Shown: in pieces, positions 1 through 5,132 of the stretch
Layout of the letters: each line of letters begins with the position of its first letter
Numbering within the stretch: position 1 is the first letter of the stretch
From: Desulfurobacterium sp.
GTDB taxonomy: Bacteria > Aquificota > Aquificia > Desulfurobacteriales > Desulfurobacteriaceae
Length of the DNA: 11,048 bases
Direction: 5' to 3'
Assembly (NCBI GenBank): GCA_026988135.1
Contig: JALSLT010000074.1
Coordinates: 1-11,048, forward strand
Notes under the pieces: generated by a model
Databases searched by the model: none
Seen by the model: the letters and a program-made list of their open reading frames with translations, nothing else
What the model was told of the DNA's origin: nothing
Made by a program: the position numbers and the translations under genes

Positions 1-562
1 CCCGGGACTTCCGGAACCTATCGAAACGATAGATTTTCTGGTGGGAATAGCTAAAAAAGCAAGGAAAGAGGGAATCTTGGCTCTTGAATCAAGTATAGAT
101 GAACTTTACGGTAAAGACCCGTTCCTTGGAAACATCATGAGAATGTTAATCGACGGCCTAGATATGGATGAAATCAATGGTAACGCGGAAGCGGCAATGG
201 CACAAATTGAGCAGAAACTCTCCACGGAAGCTGCGGTTTGGGAAACCTTAGGCGACCTATTCCCTGCATTCGGTATGGTCGGAACACTTATAGGACTAAT
301 TCAGATGCTTCAAAACCTAAGTGATCCTGCAGCTCTTGGTCCCGGTATGGCCGTTGCTATGATTACAACTCTTTACGGTGCAATCCTTGCAAACGTTCTC
401 TGTATTCCTATAACTAAAAAACTGAAATATTACAAAGAATTAAATATGGCATTCAAAGAAGCTTATCTGATGACTGCCGAAGCCATAGAAAAAGGTTCCA
501 ACCCAAATATTCTCAAACAAAAACTAAGCGGTCTTTTCGGCGTTGAAATGAAAGAGGAGTAA
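1..562 (+). CDS. motA: Flagellar motor stator protein MotA (5' truncated by window edge)
   Basis: This is the C-terminal 186 residues of MotA, the larger stator subunit, which with MotB forms the inner-membrane ion channel that drives flagellar rotation. The first complete codon is at position 2 and the frame is open to the window edge. The GTG at 41 is therefore an internal valine, not a start. Two hydrophobic segments are visible, corresponding to TM3 and TM4 of the four-helix family. The TM3 signature PAFGMVGTLIGL is encoded from 263 and contains the conserved channel-lining proline. The TM4 region TLYGAILANVLCIPI is encoded around 368-415. The part before TM3 is the cytoplasmic domain that contacts the rotor protein FliG. 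A charged cytoplasmic tail follows TM4. TM1-TM2 lie outside the window. The gene ends 3 bp before motB1, and GAGGAG at 554-559 inside its end serves as the motB1 ribosome binding site, so the two are co-translated. Confidence 0.93.
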   Translation, partial: PGLPEPIETIDFLVGIAKKARKEGILALESSIDELYGKDPFLGNIMRMLIDGLDMDEINGNAEAAMAQIEQKLSTEAAVWETLGDLFPAFGMVGTLIGLIQMLQNLSDPAALGPGMAVAMITTLYGAILANVLCIPITKKLKYYKELNMAFKEAYLMTAEAIEKGSNPNILKQKLSGLFGVEMKEE

Positions 563-565
563 TCC

Positions 566-1264
566 TTGAGAAAAAAAAAGCAGGAGTGTAAAACTTTTCC
601 GGCATGGCTAACAAGTTTTGGAGACCTTATGTCTCTCCTTTTAACTTTCTTTATACTGCTATATTCAATGAGCACTATATCTCTTGATAAATTCGAACAG
701 GTAATTAAGGGACTTTCAACCGCCTTCGGTGGAGAAGTAATTTTCCAGGAAGGAGGAATACCCGAAGGCACCAATATAAACATGCAAATGCCAAAAACAT
801 ATCCGAAAATGCGTTCAAGAAGAGAGATAGAAGAACAGATTGCCAAAATCCACGAAATGCTTCAGAAAAAAGGTCTAAATGCAGAAGTAGCTAAATACAC
901 AACCGAAATAAAAATTAGGATAAATACCTACAAACTTTTCCCTCCCGGAAGTGCGAAACCTTATAAAAGTAAAATCCCTACAATTAGAGAGATGTGTAAT
1001 AAACTAAAAGCGATAAGTGTTCCTATTAGAATAGAAGGATATACCGACAACATCCCTATAAAAACAGAAAAATTTCCATCAAATTGGGAACTTTCAGCAA
1101 CAAGGGCTGTTGCCGTATTAAGAATTTTCAAGAAAGAGGGTTACGATTCGAAACTTATGTCCGCAGCCGGATTCGGACCAACTCATCCAATAGCTTCGAA
1201 CAATACGCCGGAAGGGCGAGAAAGAAATAGAAGAATAGAAATAGCAGTAGAACTACCTCAATAA
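566..1264 (+). CDS. motB: Flagellar motor stator protein MotB, first copy
   Basis: MotB is the stator subunit that carries the ion-binding aspartate and anchors the complex to peptidoglycan. The 232-residue protein has a short basic N-terminus, one transmembrane helix (about 14-36) with the essential aspartate at D20 in the context SFGDLMSLLLTFF, a plug/linker, and a C-terminal OmpA-like peptidoglycan-binding domain. That domain shows GYTDN (158-162), NWELS (173-177), R180 and the NRRIEI motif (221-226). The start is TTG with GAGGAG six bases upstream; no better start exists. The helix resembles Na+-type PomB (ADLMSLL...FF) more than E. coli MotB (ADFMTAMMAFF), which suggests sodium coupling; this is an inference. 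A run of nine A (571-579) directly follows the start codon. The next gene is a second motB with an almost identical N-terminus. Confidence 0.95.
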   Translation: MRKKKQECKTFPAWLTSFGDLMSLLLTFFILLYSMSTISLDKFEQVIKGLSTAFGGEVIFQEGGIPEGTNINMQMPKTYPKMRSRREIEEQIAKIHEMLQKKGLNAEVAKYTTEIKIRINTYKLFPPGSAKPYKSKIPTIREMCNKLKAISVPIRIEGYTDNIPIKTEKFPSNWELSATRAVAVLRIFKKEGYDSKLMSAAGFGPTHPIASNNTPEGRERNRRIEIAVELPQ

Positions 1265-1277
1265 TCAAGGAGAAACT

Positions 1278-2042
1278 GTGAGAAAGAAAAAGGCTGAATG
1301 TAAAAACTTTCCCGCATGGCTAACAAGCTTTAGCGACCTTATGTCTCTCCTTTTGACTTTCTTTATTCTCCTTTACTCTATGAGTAGCCTTGATATTTCA
1401 AAAGCCGCAAAGTTTCTATCCTATTTCCAAGGAGAAAGAGCACAATACTTTAAAAAGTTTTCCATAGTAAAACCTATTAAACTTTACACAAAAGACCTTG
1501 CAAAAAAATTGGGGAAAATTCTTGCAAGAACTCTCCCTATTTCAGGATATCAGATAGTCGTAACCAAACAGTATGTTCTTCTTAGAATATTTAACAGAAT
1601 TCTTTTTAAAAAAAATTCTTTGGAACTTTCTCCTGAAGCAAAAAAAGCTCTTAATGAAGTTGTTAAAACAATAAAAATGATAGACGGAAACTACACAATA
1701 AGAGTTGAGGGACATACCGACATCGGAGAACCTAAAAAACCGATAGAAGATATAAAGGACCCATGGGATCTTTCCCTTCGCAGAGCAACGGCAACAGTAA
1801 GGTATTTAATATCCAAAGGTATTCCTCAGAATAAACTTGTAGCTATAGGTTACGGAGATGCACGCCCTCTTTACACATGGAACAACCCTATATTAAGAGC
1901 AAGAAACAGCAGAGTTGAAATATATATACAGATTGAAAAAGAACGGAAAGATATAGAAAAACTGATAAAAGAGGAACAACAAAAAATTAAACATAAAAAA
2001 GAGGGAGTTATATTAAATGGCACGAACAAAACCAAACAGTAA
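1278..2042 (+). CDS. motB: Flagellar motor stator protein MotB, second copy
   Basis: This is a second MotB-type stator subunit of 254 residues. Its first 36 residues match the upstream MotB at 33 positions (differences at 6, 10 and 19), including the ion-binding D20 and the whole transmembrane helix. The rest is strongly diverged: a different linker, then an OmpA-like domain with EGHTD (144-148), WDLS (163-166), RRA (168-170) and RNSRVEI (209-215). A lysine/glutamate-rich tail of about 35 residues (from 219) follows the domain and is absent from the first copy. The start is GTG with AAGGAG (1267-1272) five bases upstream, 13 bp after motB1. Aquifex aeolicus also encodes two MotB proteins with one MotA, so this is probably a lineage trait giving alternative stators. 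The 3' end overlaps ruvX by 26 bp. Confidence 0.94.
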   Translation: MRKKKAECKNFPAWLTSFSDLMSLLLTFFILLYSMSSLDISKAAKFLSYFQGERAQYFKKFSIVKPIKLYTKDLAKKLGKILARTLPISGYQIVVTKQYVLLRIFNRILFKKNSLELSPEAKKALNEVVKTIKMIDGNYTIRVEGHTDIGEPKKPIEDIKDPWDLSLRRATATVRYLISKGIPQNKLVAIGYGDARPLYTWNNPILRARNSRVEIYIQIEKERKDIEKLIKEEQQKIKHKKEGVILNGTNKTKQ

Positions 2043-2445
2043 ATATCTCTCCCTTGACGTAGGTTTCAAACGGATTGGTATTGCAACCAGTTTATCGGGA
2101 ATCATAGCAACTCCATCCGGAATAATCGAAAGAAAAACAAATAGGGAAACTTTTAAAGAAATAGAACAACTTATAAAAAAGTACGGTATAGACACTATTG
2201 TTATAGGCCTTCCTTTAACACCCGAAGGAGAAAAAACCGTTATGTCAGAGAAAATAGAGAAATTCACCGAAAAACTTAAAAAATACCTCTTCGATAAAAA
2301 CATAAAAGTTGATACAGTTTTTCACGATGAATACCTAACAACAGTAACCGCTGAAAATTTGGAAATACTGAAAAAACGGAAAGTGAAAGATGACGTTGCG
2401 GCAGCGGTAATACTTGAACAATTTCTGAACAAACTTACTTATTGA
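2017..2445 (+). CDS. ruvX: RuvX/YqgF-family putative pre-16S rRNA nuclease
   Basis: A 142-residue RNase H-fold protein of the YqgF/RuvX family, usual family length 135-150. The family is named as a Holliday-junction resolvase, but in E. coli YqgF is implicated in 5'-end maturation of 16S rRNA. Visible motifs are LSLDVGFKRIGIA (11-23) with metal-binding D14, VIGLPL (62-67), HDEYLTT (103-109) and KDDVAAAVIL (124-133). The usual third motif is DERxT; here tyrosine (106) replaces the arginine. The acidic residues D14, E105 and D125/D126 are kept, so activity is plausible. The ATG at 2017 has GAGGGAG (2001-2007) nine bases upstream and lies inside motB2 in another frame, so it is translationally linked to the mot genes. 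The stop overlaps the end of the opposing HNH gene by 11 bp, with no terminator between them. Confidence 0.92.
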   Translation: MARTKPNSKYLSLDVGFKRIGIATSLSGIIATPSGIIERKTNRETFKEIEQLIKKYGIDTIVIGLPLTPEGEKTVMSEKIEKFTEKLKKYLFDKNIKVDTVFHDEYLTTVTAENLEILKKRKVKDDVAAAVILEQFLNKLTY

Positions 2446-2971
2446 TAAGTTTTTTAAATTGAGGATAAAACACCTCAAGAACCGTCTCAAATTCTGAATT
2501 CAACCTCCACCTTTTAAGTTCCACTTCAAACTTTGTCGGCTTATAAGGCTCAAACAGTAAAGGCATTCCTGCTTCTTCGGGAAGCTTATCTCCCTTCTTT
2601 TGATTACACCTATCACACGCAGTTATAAGATTTCCCCAGCTAAATGTTCCACCTCTACTTTTAGGAACTATATGGTCTATCGTAACTTCACTATCCCTAA
2701 CCAATTTACCGCAATAAGCACAGGTAAAATTATCCCTTAAAAATATCGCCCTGCGAGAAGGAGCAACCTTCCCCCACCGTTTGGACAAAAAAGCTACTCT
2801 TATTACAAGAGGCGCAAGAATTTCTCTATCAATAGTCCTGATACTTCTTTCCCGATAACTTTCTATCATCTCTGCTTTTCCCGAATAGATAAGAACAAAA
2901 GCCTTAATATGGGAAAAAACCGTAAACGGCCTATAAGCTATATCAAGAACGATACAAGGATAATAGACCAT
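2435..2971 (-). CDS. HNH endonuclease family protein
   Basis: A 178-residue stand-alone HNH nuclease-family protein. It has an N-terminal region with VLDIAYRPFTV (8-18) and GKAEMIE (31-37), which typically precedes the HNH domain in a group common in cyanobacteria and other deep-branching bacteria. The domain follows: CAYCG (84-88), TIDHIVPKSRGG (97-108), SWGNL (111-115) and CDRCNQKKGD (119-128). C84/C87 and C119/C122 form a likely zinc knuckle. D99-H100, N114 and N123 give the HNH catalytic set. All expected residues are present. The ATG at 2971 is preceded on this strand by AAGGGG (2977-2982) five bases away. The gene is monocistronic and faces ruvX. The substrate is unknown. No modification methylase, intron or phage gene is adjacent, so a restriction or homing role is not supported. 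Confidence 0.9.
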   Translation of the reverse strand: MVYYPCIVLDIAYRPFTVFSHIKAFVLIYSGKAEMIESYRERSIRTIDREILAPLVIRVAFLSKRWGKVAPSRRAIFLRDNFTCAYCGKLVRDSEVTIDHIVPKSRGGTFSWGNLITACDRCNQKKGDKLPEEAGMPLLFEPYKPTKFEVELKRWRLNSEFETVLEVFYPQFKKLINK

Positions 2972-3073
2972 ATAATCCCCTTAAAAACGGTTCTACTTTA
3001 ATTTATCACAAATTTGTTAAGATTTTAAAATATTTAAAATATCTATTTCCATATACAACAAATAGCAAGCAAT

Positions 3074-3184
3074 TTTTCATTCTCTTCCCTACTGTTTTTC
3101 ATATAGGAAATTTTATTTGATAGAATAGCACCGGATATAGAGAGAATTTTCAAAAATTCAAAATATCCAAATAGAGAATGAAAA
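3074..3184. repeat. Long-range 12-bp inverted repeat enclosing nested hairpins
   Basis: The arms TTTTCATTCTCT (3074-3085) and AGAGAATGAAAA (3173-3184) are exact reverse complements. Between them lies a hairpin with GGATAT/ATATCC (3133-3138/3163-3168) outside and GAATTT/AAATTC (3144-3149/3154-3159) inside. A weaker hairpin sits near 3085-3109 (UUCC/GGAA and UA/UA with a bulged C). Together they could fold as a three-way junction of about 111 nt. No known RNA family is recognised. The base composition is AT-rich, so part of this may be chance. Confidence 0.4.
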
Positions 3185-3228
3185 TATAGAAAAAGGTTCC
3201 TAATCGGCATTTTATATAGAGACTAATC

Positions 3229-3238
3229 TTAGCGCTAA
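3229..3238. repeat. Perfect 10-bp palindrome TTAGCGCTAA
   Basis: A self-complementary decamer with a GCGC core in an otherwise very AT-rich stretch. It overlaps a second small dyad, TAACA-gtat-TGTTA (3236-3249). It could be a protein-binding site, but no regulator is identified. Confidence 0.35.
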
Positions 3239-3360
3239 CAGTATTGTTAAGTTTTGTGAAAATATCATAATTATTTTCGGATATGAAAACGATGATCTAT
3301 CTATTGAGGTAAGATAACATATTTATCAAATAACTTTCTAAAATATTATAAATCGTTTTA

Positions 3361-3377
3361 ATAAACAAACTGTTTAT
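3361..3377. promoter_or_regulatory. Operator-like palindrome (7+3+7) upstream of purK
   Basis: ATAAACA (3361-3367) and TGTTTAT (3371-3377) are exact reverse complements separated by AAC. The size and symmetry are typical of a dimeric repressor site. It lies 76 bp before the purK ATG and just upstream of a GATAAT hexamer (3379-3384) that could act as a -10 element. No good -35 is present, so that promoter is only tentative. The regulator is unknown. Confidence 0.35.
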
Positions 3378-3389
3378 AGATAATCCGAA

Positions 3390-3422
3390 AATTATATCAG
3401 AAAAGAGATTTCTGATATAATT
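3390..3422 (+). promoter_or_regulatory. Perfect 14-bp-stem hairpin in the purK leader
   Basis: AATTATATCAGAAA (3390-3403) and TTTCTGATATAATT (3409-3422) are exact reverse complements around a 5-nt loop AGAGA. The hairpin ends 18 nt before the GGAGG of purK (3441-3445). It could be an mRNA 5'-leader hairpin affecting stability or translation, or a DNA operator. It is not followed by a U-run, so it is not a typical intrinsic terminator. It does not match a known purine riboswitch, which would need conserved loops on a three-way junction. Confidence 0.6.
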
Positions 3423-3453
3423 CCCTGAAGCCAAAGTTTCGGAGGCACTAATA

Positions 3454-4602
3454 ATGAAAAATTTTTCATATCCGTTAACAAAAATCGGAATAGTCGGCGG
3501 CGGTCAACTTGGAAAAATGATGGCACAGGAAGCAAAAAAGATGGGATTTTATGTAACTGTCCTTGACCCTACTTCCGAATCTCCCGCGGGACAGGTGGCG
3601 GACAGAGAGATAGTCGGAGATTTTTACAATGAAAAAAAATTAAAAGAACTCATTGAAAGTAGCGATGTAACTACCTATGACCTTGAGAATGTGGACACAA
3701 AAGTGTTTAAAGAGTTCAAAAACAGAGGATACAAGATTTTCCCATCTCCAGAAACCCTTGAGACAATTCAGGATAAATATGTTCAAAAAAAGACTCTTGC
3801 AGAAAAGGGAATCCCGGTTCCGGATTTCAAAAAAGTTGAATCGGAGGAAGATTTAAAAAGCTTTGGTTTCCCCGTAGTTCAAAAAGCCCGAAAAGGTGGC
3901 TACGATGGTAGAGGTGTTTTTGTTCTTAAATCGGAAGAATATATATCTAACGCAATAGATGGAGAAACTTTCATAGAAAAATTCGTTAACCTTGAGAAGG
4001 AGCTTGCTGTCCTTGTAGCAAGAAATATTAAGGGAGAGGTGAAAATCTACCCTGTTGTGGAAATGGTGTTTGATGAAAGGGTAAATATCTGTGATACGGT
4101 AGTTTCCCCTGCAAGAATAGACGAGAAAATAGACGAAACGGCTAAAAAAATAGCCATTGAGACAGTTGAAATCCTTAATGGCGTTGGTATTTTTGCCATT
4201 GAAATGTTTTTAACAAAAGACGGGGAAATCCTAGTTAACGAAGTAGCACCGCGTCCACATAACTCAGGACACCACACAATCGAAGCGTGTTTAACTTCTC
4301 AGTTTGAACAACACATAAGGGCAATAGCAAGCTTACCACTCGGTTCAACGGAACAAATAATACCAGCAGTAATGATAAATATACTTGGAGAACCCGGATA
4401 TAAAGGAAAACCAGTAATAGAAGGGCTTGATGAAATTCTATCCATCCCCGGTGTTTCTTTTCACTTATACTGCAAAAAAGAAACAAAACCTTTTAGAAAA
4501 ATGGGACACATAACCGTTGTTGATAAAAATCTTAAAAGTGCAATTGAGAAAGCGAACAAAGCTAAAAAAGCCATTAAAATTAAAGGAGAAGAGAAAATAT
4601 GA
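3454..4602 (+). CDS. purK: N5-carboxyaminoimidazole ribonucleotide synthase PurK
   Basis: PurK is a cytosolic ATP-grasp ligase that carboxylates aminoimidazole ribonucleotide (AIR) with ATP and bicarbonate to give N5-CAIR, the substrate of PurE encoded next. The 382 residues match the usual family length. The N-terminal preATP-grasp fold has GIVGGGQLGKMM (12-23) and YDLENV (75-80). The ATP-grasp core has QDKYVQK (106-112), GGYDGRG (148-154), EKFV (175-178) and the metal/substrate motif NEVAPRPHNSGHHTIEAC (262-279). The C-terminal region has SQFEQHIRA (282-290) and the PurK-typical FRKMGH (347-352). The ATG at 3454 follows GGAGG (3441-3445) by eight bases. The stop overlaps the purE start in ATGA. 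The long structured leader upstream may regulate it; the mechanism is unknown. Confidence 0.97.
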   Translation: MKNFSYPLTKIGIVGGGQLGKMMAQEAKKMGFYVTVLDPTSESPAGQVADREIVGDFYNEKKLKELIESSDVTTYDLENVDTKVFKEFKNRGYKIFPSPETLETIQDKYVQKKTLAEKGIPVPDFKKVESEEDLKSFGFPVVQKARKGGYDGRGVFVLKSEEYISNAIDGETFIEKFVNLEKELAVLVARNIKGEVKIYPVVEMVFDERVNICDTVVSPARIDEKIDETAKKIAIETVEILNGVGIFAIEMFLTKDGEILVNEVAPRPHNSGHHTIEACLTSQFEQHIRAIASLPLGSTEQIIPAVMINILGEPGYKGKPVIEGLDEILSIPGVSFHLYCKKETKPFRKMGHITVVDKNLKSAIEKANKAKKAIKIKGEEKI

Positions 4603-5132
4603 ACAAACCTTTAGTGGGAATAATTATGGGTAGTGACTCTGACCTTCCGGTAATGAAAGAAGCAGCAAAAATACTTGACGAGTTTGAAGTTAAATATGAA
4701 TTAACAATAGTGTCGGCCCACAGAACTCCGGAAAAGTTGTTTGAGTACGCAAAAAGTGCCGAAAAAAGAGGACTTGAAATTATAATAGCGGGGGCCGGCG
4801 GAGCAGCACATCTACCGGGAATGATAGCTTCCATAACACCTGTTCCTGTAATCGGAGTACCTGTTAAAACTTCTTCATTAAACGGCCTTGATTCTTTACT
4901 ATCAATTGTTCAAATGCCCGGTGGAGTTCCCGTTGCAACTGTAGCTATAAACAACGCAAAAAATGCAGGCCTTCTTGCAATTCAGATACTTGGGAACAAA
5001 TATTCCGAAATAAGAGAAAAGATTAAACAGTATAAAGAATCAATGAAAAATCAGGTTGAAGAAAAAGCTAAAAAACTTGAAGAATTGGAATACAGTAAAT
5101 ATTTGAAAGAGATGAAAAACCTTAAAAATTAG
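4599..5132 (+). CDS. purE: N5-carboxyaminoimidazole ribonucleotide mutase PurE (class I)
   Basis: PurE moves the carboxylate of N5-CAIR from N5 to C4 to give CAIR in de novo purine synthesis, consuming the PurK product. Class I is indicated by the paired PurK. The 177-residue protein shows MGSDSDLPVM (10-19), SAHRTP (39-44) with the active-site histidine H41, AGAGGAAHLPGM (64-75) with H71, and NGLDSLLSIVQMPGGVPVAT (95-114). The core ends near 145. It is followed by a charged, probably helical tail of about 30 residues rich in K and E, typical of thermophile proteins. The ATG at 4599 overlaps the purK stop by 4 bp, and AGGAG (4584-4588) lies ten bases upstream. The stop overlaps the opposing SemiSWEET-like gene by 11 bp. 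Confidence 0.97.
   Translation: MNKPLVGIIMGSDSDLPVMKEAAKILDEFEVKYELTIVSAHRTPEKLFEYAKSAEKRGLEIIIAGAGGAAHLPGMIASITPVPVIGVPVKTSSLNGLDSLLSIVQMPGGVPVATVAINNAKNAGLLAIQILGNKYSEIREKIKQYKESMKNQVEEKAKKLEELEYSKYLKEMKNLKN

Larger units (their letters stand above)
2972..3453. other. 482-bp AT-rich intergenic region with many dyad symmetries
   Basis: This gene-free stretch lies between the divergent HNH gene (minus) and purK (plus). By hand count positions 3001-3420 are about 23% GC, far below the flanking genes. It should hold promoters for both neighbours, but I could not find a convincing -35/-10 pair for either. It contains a 12-bp inverted repeat 3074-3085/3173-3184, a nested hairpin 3133-3168, a perfect 10-bp palindrome 3229-3238, TAACA/TGTTA at 3236-3249, GATAA/TTATC at 3313-3327, a 7+3+7 palindrome 3361-3377, and a 14-bp-stem hairpin 3390-3422. 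A 55-codon minus-strand reading frame (3043-3210) is open but has no ribosome binding site. No tRNA-like pattern was seen. Confidence 0.85.

Noticed and set aside
41..43. GTG at 41 as the motA start
   Set aside because: The frame is open upstream to position 2 and the fragment lacks the first two membrane helices, so the gene begins before the window.
463..846. 127-codon minus-strand frame across motA/motB, and similar long antisense frames at 2013-2303, 4047-4486, 4580-4834, 8063-8503 and 8718-8933
   Set aside because: Each lies antisense to a well-identified conserved gene, lacks recognisable protein features, and is a shadow of that gene's codon pattern.
2459..2478. TTGAGG/CCTCAA inverted repeat as a terminator for ruvX or the HNH gene
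   Set aside because: The stem is only 6 bp with an 8-nt loop and has no following U-tract in either direction.
2435..2971. HNH gene as a homing endonuclease or part of a restriction system
   Set aside because: No intron, intein, methylase or mobile-element boundary flanks it, and its N-terminal region fits a stand-alone chromosomal family.
3020..3042. Palindrome-like A/T string near the HNH promoter region
   Set aside because: It consists only of short A and T runs and is expected at this base composition.
3043..3210. 55-residue minus-strand reading frame beginning MPIRNLFLYF
   Set aside because: It has no Shine-Dalgarno, matches nothing I recognise, overlaps the dyad-rich AT region, and its length is not surprising by chance. 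It could be a relic, but there is no positive evidence.
3190..3215. GGTTC-like sequence suggesting a tRNA T-arm
   Set aside because: No matching acceptor, D or anticodon stems can be drawn around it.
3283..3312. Nine-codon plus-strand frame (MKTMIYLLR) as a leader peptide for purK
   Set aside because: There is no good ribosome binding site and no run of codons that would sense a purine-related signal.
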